Source: CAYVJW01 sp964451885 (GTDB taxonomy: Bacteria > Patescibacteriota > Gracilibacteria > UBA4473). From it: 14,215 bases of DNA. The position numbers and the translations under genes are program-made. Location of the stretch: NCBI GenBank assembly GCA_964451885.1, contig CAYVJW010000036.1, positions 1 to 14,215 on the forward strand, read 5' to 3'. Numbering within the stretch: position 1 is the first letter of the stretch; every line of letters begins with the position of its first letter. Below the pieces are notes generated by a model, which was not told where the DNA came from, made no database searches, and saw only the letters and a program-made list of their open reading frames with translations. Positions 1-7,354 of this stretch are shown piece by piece.

Positions 1-190
1 AAGCATTCGCCGCCCCCCCACCCACCGTTCTGACAGAATTTTTTATCTGCATTTTTTCCCCCTCTCTCAGCAAAAAATAAGTCTGCTGTTTTCCTGGAGA
101 ATACATCTTCATCTCCTTCATCTCTTTCGGCTGAAGAAAGAGATCTACGGTTATGGAACCGAAAGTGCAGACATCGAATTTTGGAGACAT
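1..190 (-). CDS. PfkB-family carbohydrate kinase, N-terminal part (runs off left edge)
   Basis: The minus strand is open from an ATG at 190-188 to the window edge, giving 63 residues. The start reads SPKFDVCTFGSITVDLFL, the first beta strand and G-S-x-x-x-D element of ribokinase-like kinases, and the fragment ends in TVGGGAANA, matching the family's conserved GG-x-x-N-A substrate-binding signature at about the expected distance. Enzymes of this family phosphorylate sugars or nucleosides with ATP in the cytoplasm; the substrate cannot be told from this part. No convincing Shine-Dalgarno sequence precedes the ATG. The gene is divergent from the S-layer gene and has its own promoter candidate at 255-283. 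A perfect 9-bp inverted repeat (120-128 with 136-144) lies inside this coding sequence. The family call is fairly safe, the specific function unknown. Confidence 0.75.
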   Translation of the reverse strand, partial: MSPKFDVCTFGSITVDLFLQPKEMKEMKMYSPGKQQTYFLLREGEKMQIKNSVRTVGGGAANA

Positions 191-254
191 AATCGCTACG
201 CGAATTTAAAAATTAAAAAATGAAGAATTAAAAATCAAGAAGAGTAATTAAGTA

Positions 255-283
255 ATTATACAATCTTCAGTAAAAAAAATCAA
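255..283 (-). promoter_or_regulatory. Sigma70-type promoter candidate for the PfkB-family kinase
   Basis: Read on the minus strand there is TTGATT (283-278), a 17-bp spacer, then a perfect TATAAT (260-255). Transcription would start near 248 and give a leader of about 58 nt to the ATG at 190. The surroundings are very A/T-rich, so chance matches are likely, but the perfect -10 and ideal spacing favour a real site. Confidence 0.5.
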
Positions 284-433
284 TTCAAAATTGAAAACAT
301 ATTTTATTCACAAAACAAATCTTCCCTTTTTAAAAAGCGGCTATTCTTAATCATAGCCATGAAAACCTTTTTTGTAACGAAGAATGCAAAAGCTCGTTTA
401 AAAGAATGGTATTTTGAGGTCAAATCGAAATAG

Positions 434-461
434 TTGACTCCACGATTTACCCCTTTATTAT
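434..461 (+). promoter_or_regulatory. Sigma70-type promoter candidate for the S-layer gene
   Basis: TTGACT (434-439), a 16-bp spacer and TATTAT (456-461) form the best plus-strand promoter match upstream of the S-layer gene. A start near 468 would make a leader of about 275 nt, unusually long. Other possible -35 boxes at 470 and 580 lack a -10 partner at the right distance. Confidence 0.5.
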
Positions 462-502
462 GCCAACGATTGACGACTTGCGGAAAATTTCCCGCTCCCG
501 TC

Positions 503-523
503 TCATGCGTACATTATGCATGA
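503..523 (+). promoter_or_regulatory. Hairpin in the S-layer leader
   Basis: TCATGC (503-508) is the exact reverse complement of GCATGA (518-523), leaving a 9-nt loop, and is followed by an A run. It would lie about 35 nt from the inferred 5' end of the transcript, so a role in mRNA stability or leader folding is possible. The function is inferred. Confidence 0.3.
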
Positions 524-644
524 AAAAATCTTGATCTTTGTCATAACGGCCGAAAGCTACACAATTAAACAGTGAACAATTGTCAATAAACAAGATTTTT
601 GAGAACTGTTACACAGTAAACGCTTTTAGATTAAGTTAATTGAT

Positions 645-663
645 TTTGAGTTAATCATCTTTT
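645..663 (+). repeat. 19-bp direct repeat, copy 1 (S-layer leader)
   Basis: The sequence TTTGAGTTAATCATCTTTT occurs here and again, identical, at 671-689, with a 26-bp period. A diverged partial third copy may precede it (TTAAGTTAAT at 631-640). The pair lies within the S-layer 5' leader. Confidence 0.85.
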
Positions 664-670
664 CTATAAA

Positions 671-689
671 TTTGAGTTAATCATCTTTT
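671..689 (+). repeat. 19-bp direct repeat, copy 2 (S-layer leader)
   Basis: This is an exact copy of 645-663, ending 53 bp before the S-layer start codon. A tandem exact 19-mer in a leader suggests a binding site for a regulator, or for RNA if it acts in the transcript, or a recent slippage duplication. Nothing in the sequence decides between these. Confidence 0.85.
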
Positions 690-693
690 TAAT

Positions 694-715
694 AAGCATT
701 CATCTGAATGTTTTT
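694..715 (+). promoter_or_regulatory. Attenuator-like hairpin upstream of the S-layer start
   Basis: AAGCATTC (694-701) pairs with GAATGTTT (706-713), 8 bp with one G-U pair, around an ATCT loop, and T-rich sequence follows (711-730). The form is that of a weak intrinsic terminator 28 nt before the ATG at 743, so it could be a leader attenuator or shield the translation start. The stem is AU-rich and may be unstable. Confidence 0.35.
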
Positions 716-742
716 ATTTTTTACTTTTTAACACGCAAGATA

Positions 743-3700
743 ATGGAATCCATTAAAAAACAGATTCGAAAATCTCTTGCTTCGTTTGTTATGTTGTCAT
801 TGGGATTAACATTCCTCGTGGCACCTACTGCACAAGCAAGGCTTGATTTTACGGACTACATGGAAGTTCCTGCATGGGCTGAAGAAGCGATCGAAGAGCT
901 CATGGATCAAGGAGTTATTCATGGAAACGACGATGGGTCTTTCGCACCAAATCGACAGCTCAACCGAGCCGAGGTTTCGAAAGTCATCGTACTGGCTTCC
1001 GGTGTCGAACTCGACACTAGCGGAGGCCCACACTTTCCGGATGTATCCAGAAACGCCTGGTATTACGACTACATTGAAACAATGTACAACCAAGGCTGGA
1101 TCAACGGATATCCGGACGGTTATTTCCGACCAGCAGTCGGTATTAACCGAGCCGAAATCGGTAAAATGGCAGTAAACGCTTTTGAAATTGACCAAGACCT
1201 TTCAGGAGCCCCTCACTTCGATGATGTGAGCGCTTCAGACTGGTTCTACGGTTATGTAGAAACCGCTTATAATAACGGCCTCATGCGAGGATACGGAGAC
1301 GGATCATTCGGTCCAGCAAATCCGGTTACTCGTGCAGAAACCGTAAAAATCGTTTACGACAGTCAACTCGTTGTAGCCGAACCAGAAGGACCAACGGAAG
1401 GAACTCTCGAGGTAATGCTCTCTGACGACACCCCTCGAGGAACAAACGTTCCTTTCAACGCAACTTCCGTTCCGTACACAACATTCGAACTCACTGCTTC
1501 CGATGACAGCGACGTAGAAGTTTCTTCTATTATCGTTACTCGACTCGGGCTTGGTGACAACGACGACTTCGACAACGTATGGCTTGAAATCGACGGATTT
1601 AAAATCGGAAACGATCGATCCATTAACAATGAAGACATTGTTGAACTCCGTTTTAACCCACCTATCGTTGTCCCTGCCGGGCAAACGCTCATGGCAGATG
1701 TAGTTACTTCCGCTAAATACTCCGACACTGACAAAAATCTCGGACATCATAACCGATTGGCTATCATCTCCGCTGACGACGTTGTTTCCACTGCCGCTAA
1801 CGTAGTAGGAGACTTCCCACTTGAAGGAGAAGAAATGGAAGTTGCTGACTACGAAGTATCCAGCGTTCAGTTTACAACTCTCGGATCAGATACGACAATT
1901 GATGTAGGAGACAACTTTATTGAAATCGGTAAATTCCGATTGTTAAGCTCTACCGCATCAAACAAAGATATCGAACTGAGAGCCATCACCTTCAAAAACA
2001 ATGAAACCGCAGAGCTCGAAGATGATCTTGAAAACATTGCTTTGTACGTTTCCGGAGAACAAATCTCTGCTGAAACCATCCTTGACGGTGATTACATGAC
2101 TTTTCGACTCGATAACGGCGTGACCGGTGGTTACATCATTGAAGACGGAGACTCAAAGATTTTCTCTATCCGTACCGATATAGTTTCTGCTGAAAGCGGT
2201 GACAAAATTGAGTTTAAGATTGACAACTACGAAGATATCGTAGGAGTTGAAATCGGAACTTCATTCGGCATCAAAGCAACAACCGGAAACACGAATGTTG
2301 ATGGATGTACTGTCGGAGGAAATGCTGAAGATTCTTGTGCTATGCTTAGAGAATACAGCATCGCTTCCGGTGATCTGAATGTTTCCCGTGATCCGGCCTC
2401 ACTCGGAAATCAAAATTATGCTCCAGGTTCAAACGATATCGTATTCTTAACTGCTCGAGTTGTTGTTGATCAACCATTGATCATCGACGGACTCACCGTA
2501 GATGTCGCTGATGTAAATGATGGTAATTCTGATGGAAGTATTGATACGGTTGCTGAATTAAACAGCACATTTGATAACTTCCGGTTCTATCTCAATGACC
2601 GACTAGTTGATTCCGAAAATGATTTCAGCGGCTCAACCGTTGCTGCAGCTTATCTGGACTTCAACACAACCTTTGAAATCGCCGGAACATCTATCATTAA
2701 GATTGTCGGTAATATTGCCAGTGGAGCTGATACCGGAGACGAGGCTAAACTTGAAATTACCAACGAGGCCTTTTCCTCCCCGGAATATATTTCCACAGGA
2801 GATCAAGTAACAACTGATCAGATTTTGGGAACGGCCCAAGGATCATATGTGGAAGTGCAAGTTTCTGAACTCTCAATTACTCGAACAGACGGAATCTCTG
2901 ACGGCGACAAAATCGTTGCCGGAGTGGATGACGTAGAATTCATGAAATTCGTACTGGACAACAACGACTCAGGAGATGTAAACGTTACTTCTTTAAGTAT
3001 TGCAGGAACGGCAACTGGGAAAGGACGAACTTACACAAACTTTACTTCCGCCGTTTTCGTAGACGGAACACAGCAGGGATCTGCCAAGAACCTTAGCTCC
3101 GCCGGAGTCGCTACCTTCAACGATCTTTCTGTAATCGTGCCTTCATCAACACAGAAAGAATTCGTGATAGTAGTGGATACTATTGAGGCATCAGCCACAA
3201 TGTATAACGAAACACTTGGTGACCCTGTCGGATGTACAGCTGGTACTCCAAACCAATCTTTTGACAATAGCGCAGGCTCTGATACATTGCTTTTCTTAAT
3301 TGATTCAACTGTATCGACTGAGCTTTCTGAAAATATTGTTACAAATGATAAGCTCTACATTGATGGAGTTGAAACAGCAACCATTACTGTAGGTGATGCT
3401 GATACAGGTTGTACAAATTATAAACTTGTCACTATTGCTGAAGGAGCACCAGGAAATTTAGGAAACTTGACATTAGCGAACGTAGGGTCAGTTTATCTCA
3501 AAAATGAGCTTAAATTAGAAGTTACTTCCGTTGATGCAGACAATATCGACAATGGAGATTCTGTAGTCGCTATAGACTCAGACGGAAACGAAATTAGAAG
3601 CGAGTGTTTGAATGCAGGATGTACAACAAGTGACCTTGAAGGCGCCAACTTCGAACTCGTTCAAGCCGGACGGCTCAGCATAGCAATCGGAACAAAGGTA

Positions 3701-5023
3701 GAGTCTGACATTCTTCTCGCTGAATCCAACAATGTAGAAGTTCTCAAGCTTGAATTCCAGGCTTCTGACGATGAAGTTCACATCAGCGATCTCTACCTTG
3801 AAAACGACTGGAATGACGATGATACAGCGGATTCAACCAACAAGTTCGAAGACCGAGTAAACTTCAAGCTCTTCAATGCTTCCGGACAGCTCATCCAGGA
3901 AAAAACGATGACAAACGGAACACTGCATTTCGAACTAGGTAATCTCGATCGCATTCGAGTTCCAAAAGACAAAACCACATCCGTAACGGTGAAAGTAGAT
4001 GTCAAAGATATCAATCAATCCAGCGAAACCGGATCTAAACTCCGGTTGGTGCTTGATACCAATCATGCAGACGATCACAAAGGAATCGAAGCTGTTACGG
4101 CCGCCACAGGCTCTGACATCACTACTCCGGCTGACGGATGGGGAGACGTAGAAGGTAACTACTTTGTGGCTTATAGGACACAAATGTCTATTAACCACGA
4201 TTCGTTTACATCGACCGTGGACGCTACTGGCGGAGAATCTCCGTTCCATCGTATCAAAGTATCAGCCGACAATGCCGGGAAAATTGAAGTAAAAAGCCTG
4301 GCTGTCACCGTTGATACATTAAGCATGTATAACACAGATGGAGTTGCTCCAGTTGCACCTGCTACTACTTATGCAGCAGAGAATTTCGTAGCAACAGATT
4401 TTGGTATTAGCCGAGTAAAAGGAACCGGAACCGAGACAGTTACTCATACACCTACTTTGGTTACCGGGTCTACAGCCAGCAGTACTCATGCTGAGTTAGT
4501 CTTTACGTTTGCAGAACCAGAGATAATCACAGCAGGCGATTCAGAAAGTTATGAGCTCTACTTTACAGGAGATCAAGATCTTAGAGTTACGGGCTCCGCT
4601 ACTTCTACTGATGACGGAGTACAAGTGGATATCACCACTGATTCAGTCTACTCTGGACCAACAACCAGCACTCGCCAAGCCACGGCCTATACTGGTACAG
4701 CAACTGGACCTGGGACTGATACCGATGCTCAAATGGTAGTTAGTACTGCAGACGCAGCTAAATTTGTAGAAGGAGATAGAGTTGATTTTACAGATGCAGA
4801 TGATGGTAGTGCAAATGCAACAGGCATATACATCACTGATATAGAAGGAACAACTATAACTCTCGGTACAGACATCGGCGAAGCTATTGCTGCAGCAGAT
4901 ACGATCGCAAAATCTATCTATACCGTGATATGGTCTGACGCATCAGGAGCATCCGGTGAAACAAATGATTTCTTAAACGGTTATGAAGTTGACATTAATG
5001 AATCAGCCGAAACCAATAAATAA
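743..5023 (+). CDS. SLH-domain S-layer-type surface protein, 1426 aa
   Basis: This is a large secreted cell-surface protein, probably an S-layer or major envelope protein. Residues 1-32 form a signal peptide: basic KKQIRK, a hydrophobic core, and a cleavable APTAQA end. Three SLH domains follow at about 36-90, 97-150 and 157-210, each with the W/F...A..., G-x-x-x-G-...-F-x-P and R-A-E motifs; in other bacteria SLH triplets bind secondary cell-wall polymer. The remaining 1200 residues are acidic, rich in Thr, Ser, Asp and Gly, and look like a chain of beta-sandwich modules with recurring strand patterns. All six cysteines I could find lie in two segments (near 525-535 and 820-960), possibly as disulfides. 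The ATG at 743 has no clear Shine-Dalgarno sequence but puts the signal peptide exactly at the N-terminus. Parts of the gene differ in codon use (see findings). A strong terminator follows the stop, so the gene is probably monocistronic. Confidence 0.9.
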   Translation: MESIKKQIRKSLASFVMLSLGLTFLVAPTAQARLDFTDYMEVPAWAEEAIEELMDQGVIHGNDDGSFAPNRQLNRAEVSKVIVLASGVELDTSGGPHFPDVSRNAWYYDYIETMYNQGWINGYPDGYFRPAVGINRAEIGKMAVNAFEIDQDLSGAPHFDDVSASDWFYGYVETAYNNGLMRGYGDGSFGPANPVTRAETVKIVYDSQLVVAEPEGPTEGTLEVMLSDDTPRGTNVPFNATSVPYTTFELTASDDSDVEVSSIIVTRLGLGDNDDFDNVWLEIDGFKIGNDRSINNEDIVELRFNPPIVVPAGQTLMADVVTSAKYSDTDKNLGHHNRLAIISADDVVSTAANVVGDFPLEGEEMEVADYEVSSVQFTTLGSDTTIDVGDNFIEIGKFRLLSSTASNKDIELRAITFKNNETAELEDDLENIALYVSGEQISAETILDGDYMTFRLDNGVTGGYIIEDGDSKIFSIRTDIVSAESGDKIEFKIDNYEDIVGVEIGTSFGIKATTGNTNVDGCTVGGNAEDSCAMLREYSIASGDLNVSRDPASLGNQNYAPGSNDIVFLTARVVVDQPLIIDGLTVDVADVNDGNSDGSIDTVAELNSTFDNFRFYLNDRLVDSENDFSGSTVAAAYLDFNTTFEIAGTSIIKIVGNIASGADTGDEAKLEITNEAFSSPEYISTGDQVTTDQILGTAQGSYVEVQVSELSITRTDGISDGDKIVAGVDDVEFMKFVLDNNDSGDVNVTSLSIAGTATGKGRTYTNFTSAVFVDGTQQGSAKNLSSAGVATFNDLSVIVPSSTQKEFVIVVDTIEASATMYNETLGDPVGCTAGTPNQSFDNSAGSDTLLFLIDSTVSTELSENIVTNDKLYIDGVETATITVGDADTGCTNYKLVTIAEGAPGNLGNLTLANVGSVYLKNELKLEVTSVDADNIDNGDSVVAIDSDGNEIRSECLNAGCTTSDLEGANFELVQAGRLSIAIGTKVESDILLAESNNVEVLKLEFQASDDEVHISDLYLENDWNDDDTADSTNKFEDRVNFKLFNASGQLIQEKTMTNGTLHFELGNLDRIRVPKDKTTSVTVKVDVKDINQSSETGSKLRLVLDTNHADDHKGIEAVTAATGSDITTPADGWGDVEGNYFVAYRTQMSINHDSFTSTVDATGGESPFHRIKVSADNAGKIEVKSLAVTVDTLSMYNTDGVAPVAPATTYAAENFVATDFGISRVKGTGTETVTHTPTLVTGSTASSTHAELVFTFAEPEIITAGDSESYELYFTGDQDLRVTGSATSTDDGVQVDITTDSVYSGPTTSTRQATAYTGTATGPGTDTDAQMVVSTADAAKFVEGDRVDFTDADDGSANATGIYITDIEGTTITLGTDIGEAIAAADTIAKSIYTVIWSDASGASGETNDFLNGYEVDINESAETNK

Positions 5024-5071
5024 TCAATTTGTTAAGCTAAAAAAAGAAACGATATTTTATCGAACATTTTC

Positions 5072-5105
5072 CCGCCTCTCGGCTTTGCCGGGGGGCGGTT
5101 TTTTT
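5072..5105 (+). terminator. Intrinsic terminator of the S-layer gene
   Basis: A 12-bp GC-rich stem (5072-5083 with 5087-5098, including two G-U pairs) closes on a TTT loop and is followed by seven T (5099-5105). It lies about 50 bp after the S-layer stop. A smaller hairpin, CGATA-TTT-TATCG (5050-5062), precedes it. Confidence 0.95.
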
Positions 5106-5118
5106 ATGAGTTATTCTC

Positions 5119-5147
5119 TTGTTTTTATTATTAAAAAAGAGTATTAT
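5119..5147 (+). promoter_or_regulatory. Promoter candidate of the toxin-antitoxin operon
   Basis: TTGTTT (5119-5124), a 17-bp spacer and TATTAT (5142-5147) predict a transcription start near 5154, only about 16 nt before the antitoxin ATG at 5170. The -10 box falls inside the palindrome at 5140-5161. Confidence 0.55.
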
Positions 5148-5161
5148 TAATTCGTAATACT
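5140..5161. promoter_or_regulatory. Palindromic operator over the toxin-antitoxin promoter
   Basis: AGTATTA (5140-5146) and TAATACT (5155-5161) form a perfect 7-bp inverted repeat separated by 8 bp, covering the -10 box and predicted start site. Ribbon-helix-helix antitoxins usually repress their own operon by binding such sites; assigning this one to the adjacent antitoxin is inference. Confidence 0.5.
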
Positions 5162-5169
5162 TGCGAAAA

Positions 5170-5400
5170 ATGCTTACTCCATCAAAAACCCGCATCTCTG
5201 CCATACTTCCTACCAATTTGGTTATAGAAGTTAAGCAAGTCTCAACGGCTCAAAACGTAAGCCAAAGTTCTATTCTACAACACGCACTGGAAGATTGGTT
5301 TAAAAAAAAACTAGCAGAAGACGCAAAAGCCTTATCAAAAATGCACTTTGAAGATTTACCATCTGAAGATGAATGGTGTATCATTCAACCAAAAATTTAA
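5170..5400 (+). CDS. Ribbon-helix-helix antitoxin of a MazF/PemK-type toxin
   Basis: This 76-residue protein carries a ribbon-helix-helix DNA-binding fold at about residues 6-45: the strand TRISAILP, then helix EVKQVSTAQ, the turn NVSQSS and helix ILQHALEDWF. The acidic tail (FEDLPSEDEW...IIQP) is the type of C-terminus that wraps onto and blocks a cognate MazF toxin. I chose the ATG at 5170; an in-frame TTG at 5161 would add three residues but lies in the operator and almost at the predicted transcription start. The toxin gene begins 4 nt after the stop. The protein probably represses its own operon through the palindrome at 5140-5161. Confidence 0.8.
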   Translation: MLTPSKTRISAILPTNLVIEVKQVSTAQNVSQSSILQHALEDWFKKKLAEDAKALSKMHFEDLPSEDEWCIIQPKI

Positions 5401-5404
5401 AAAA

Positions 5405-5737
5405 ATGATTCAACAAGGAGATATTTACTGGACCGATTTGAATCCAACAAAAGGCCATGAACAAGCAGGAAAACGCCCCATAATTATTTTGCAAAACGAT
5501 ATATTGAACCAAAATTTAAACACTATAATTATCGCCCCGACAACAACAAATTTAGAAGCAAAAGATCGACTAATTACTTATTTTTTACCAGCCACAACAA
5601 CCGGTTTGAGAGAAGATTCCGTTGCATTGCTTTATCAAGCAAGAACTTTGGACAAAAAACGGTTGAAAGAAAAAATCACCACCCTTTCTTCAAAACACAT
5701 CCAAAAAATAAAAGAAAAATTTTGGAATGCTTTTTAA
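5405..5737 (+). CDS. mazF: MazF/PemK-family endoribonuclease toxin
   Basis: This 110-residue protein has the full length of the family. Its N-terminus, QQGDIYWTDLNPTKGHEQAG followed by KRPIIIL, is the conserved MazF/PemK beta-barrel start, and the middle strand IIIAPTTTN and the later SVALLYQARTLDKKRL are also typical. Family members cut mRNA at short sequence motifs and are held inactive by the partner antitoxin. An in-frame ATG at 5348 would add 19 residues overlapping the antitoxin gene, but the family N-terminus begins at MIQQGD, so 5405 is preferred. The end of the gene may overlap the next frame if dprA starts at a TTG at 5722. No disrupting mutation is visible, so the toxin looks intact. 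Confidence 0.9.
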   Translation: MIQQGDIYWTDLNPTKGHEQAGKRPIIILQNDILNQNLNTIIIAPTTTNLEAKDRLITYFLPATTTGLREDSVALLYQARTLDKKRLKEKITTLSSKHIQKIKEKFWNAF

Positions 5738-5802
5738 TTGATTCCTCCTTACCTGCCCTCCTGATTGCTAAAAAACTCTTAGATCTGGCCGTGTACAAAC
5801 AA

Positions 5803-6909
5803 ATGATAACTCCCACCCAACAATCCCACCTCCTCGCCCTCCACCGCTCAATGGGCCTAACCTACCAGCGGTTCGAAAAACTGAAAGCTTTTTTTGATAA
5901 CAATTGGCATTCCACCTTCCACGCCTCCATCCCAGATCTACAAGCATCCGGAATTGATGGAAAAGGAATAGAAAACCTTTTGGTAAACCGAGAAAAGATC
6001 TCCCCAGAAAAAGAAATGCAGCAGCTCGAAAAATGCGGAGCCCGCGCACTGATATGCGGAGAAAAAGACTACCCATTGCCGCTTGAAAACATATACGATC
6101 CTCCAGTTATCCTTTTTTGCCGAGGAAAAATAACCCATACGGATTTTCCATCTATTTCTGTCGTAGGATCACGAAAAATCACCAGCTACGGCAGAATGAC
6201 GATTAATAAAATCGTCGGAGACATCGCCAAAAATCACATAACCATCGTCTCCGGCCTAGCATCAGGCGCCGACTCCCTTGCCCACTCTGCAGCACTCGAA
6301 CACGGAGCACGAACCATTGCCGTCCTGGGAAACGGCATAGACTCTATCTACCCCGCCCATAACCACGCCCTGGCAGAAAAAATCATCATGAAAAACCAAG
6401 GAGCGATTCTGTCCGAATACTTTCCGGGCACCATACTCCGCCCCGAATTTTTCCCAGTTCGCAACCGGATTGTTGCCGGACTATCAAGAGCCACTATCGT
6501 GATCGAAGCCGCCCTCAAATCCGGCAGCCTGATCACCGCCAGACTTGCCAATGAACAAGGAAAAGATGTATACGCCGTCCCAGGCGAAATTTTTTCTACA
6601 AATTCCGCAGGAACAAACTGGTTGATTTCCGAAGGAACTGCCCATCCGGCGCTTTCAGGACAACAGATCATGGAAGACCTGAGTTTTAAAAACGTCCGTG
6701 AACAAAAACAAGCCAAAATCGAAATCCCCGAAACGGGTATCGAAGCCGAAATTCTGAAATTATTCGGAAACGGAGAAAAAATGCACATAGACGACCTGAT
6801 GAGAAAATCGAACCTCCCGAATACCGCCGTAAGCTCAAATATTTTGATTTTAGAAGTGAAAGGGCTGGTGAAGGGAATTGGTAATCAGGTGTATATAAAA
6901 AATTTTTAA
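5803..6909 (+). CDS. dprA: DNA-processing protein DprA
   Basis: DprA binds incoming single-stranded DNA during natural transformation and loads RecA. With the ATG at 5803 the protein has 368 residues: an N-terminal helical (SAM/HhH-like) domain (1-65), a Rossmann-like core (about 90-285) with VGSR (121-124), SGLASGAD (150-157), GNGID (176-180), FPVRNRIVAGLS (217-228), GSLITA (241-246) and VPG (259-261), and a C-terminal winged-helix (DML1) domain (about 310-368). The frame extends upstream to a TTG at 5722, overlapping mazF and adding 27 residues; neither start has a good ribosome binding site, and the DprA-like sequence begins near LLALHRSMGL. It is more GC-rich than the toxin pair before it. 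The next gene starts 2 nt after the stop, suggesting one operon. Confidence 0.92.
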   Translation: MITPTQQSHLLALHRSMGLTYQRFEKLKAFFDNNWHSTFHASIPDLQASGIDGKGIENLLVNREKISPEKEMQQLEKCGARALICGEKDYPLPLENIYDPPVILFCRGKITHTDFPSISVVGSRKITSYGRMTINKIVGDIAKNHITIVSGLASGADSLAHSAALEHGARTIAVLGNGIDSIYPAHNHALAEKIIMKNQGAILSEYFPGTILRPEFFPVRNRIVAGLSRATIVIEAALKSGSLITARLANEQGKDVYAVPGEIFSTNSAGTNWLISEGTAHPALSGQQIMEDLSFKNVREQKQAKIEIPETGIEAEILKLFGNGEKMHIDDLMRKSNLPNTAVSSNILILEVKGLVKGIGNQVYIKNF

Positions 6910-6911
6910 TC

Positions 6912-7352
6912 ATGCGTGAAAAACTCACTCTCATAATCGCCGTTATACTCTCTGCAGCCTTCGGTTTCCTCGCCGGCAAACTTCAACTCAACCCCGAAAA
7001 AGATACCCAAATAATAGAAACTGCCCCACAACCAGAAATATCCCTGGTACAGCTCAAAAAAATCACGGGCGACAGCATTGAAACCAACATATCCGGTCCG
7101 GTAAGGATCCTGTGGGGAGGAGAAAAATTAGTCGAAGGAGACGGAATATATCAAATCCCAATCCCCCAGATTCCAACCGAAAACGACCTGAAACTGAAAA
7201 AATTCCCCTACGTAGGCAACGCCAATACAAACAAATTTTATCCTTCCACCTCGCAATTTGCCCGATGTACAGCAGTAGAGAACCGAAGGTTTTTTGAAAC
7301 GAAAGAAACAGCAATAGAAGCAGGTTTTATTCCTTCTAAAACAGTGAAATAG
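6912..7352 (+). CDS. Membrane-anchored small protein with degenerate Ada-like domain
   Basis: I see a 146-residue protein with an N-terminal membrane anchor (residues 5-22, LTLIIAVILSAAFGFLAG), an outside linker and a beta-rich middle (about 42-90), then a C-terminal segment (99-146). That segment, YVGNANTNKFYPS...ENRRFFETKETAIEAGFIPSK, follows the pattern of the Ada-type metal-binding fold often attached to secreted nucleases and ComEC-like proteins (V-G-x-x-x-S-x-x-F-H...C...N...F-x-x-x-x-E-A-x-x-A-G-x-x-P-C-x-x-C). Only one Cys (119) remains, and the His and the CxxC are replaced, so metal binding is probably lost. It sits between dprA and a methyltransferase with 2-nt gaps. A role in DNA uptake is a guess from its neighbour. 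Gene start ATG follows the dprA stop directly. Confidence 0.7.
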   Translation: MREKLTLIIAVILSAAFGFLAGKLQLNPEKDTQIIETAPQPEISLVQLKKITGDSIETNISGPVRILWGGEKLVEGDGIYQIPIPQIPTENDLKLKKFPYVGNANTNKFYPSTSQFARCTAVENRRFFETKETAIEAGFIPSKTVK

Positions 7353-7354
7353 TC

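Larger units (their letters stand above)
191..742. other. Divergent intergenic region between kinase and S-layer genes
   Basis: This 552-bp AT-rich stretch holds the outward promoter candidates (minus 255-283, plus 434-461) and the long S-layer leader with its repeats and hairpins, listed separately. A 24-codon frame at 359-433 opens with an ATG but has no ribosome binding site or recognisable similarity, and I do not call it a gene. Positions 210-330 are low-complexity A/T sequence. Confidence 0.6.

Noticed and set aside
120..161. Two adjacent hairpins (9-bp stem 120-144, 5-bp stem 148-161) as a possible structured RNA
   Set aside because: The stretch is explained as the coding N-terminus of the PfkB-family kinase on the minus strand, and no U tract follows on either strand.
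359..433. 24-codon plus-strand frame (MKTFFVTKNAKARLK...) in the divergent intergenic region
   Set aside because: There is no ribosome binding site or promoter in front of it, no recognisable similarity, and it ends just before the better promoter match. A frame of this length is expected by chance.
806..1195. Long frames opposite or inside the S-layer gene, such as 806-1195 and 1304-1750 on the minus strand
   Set aside because: They are shadows of a codon-biased real gene, without family resemblance or start signals.
743..5023. Alternative genetic code with TGA as glycine (code 25)
   Set aside because: The large genes are full length in the standard code with abundant GGA glycine codons and no in-frame TGA, and no gene would be extended by reading its stop as glycine. 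Only the absence of TGA stops is kept as a finding.
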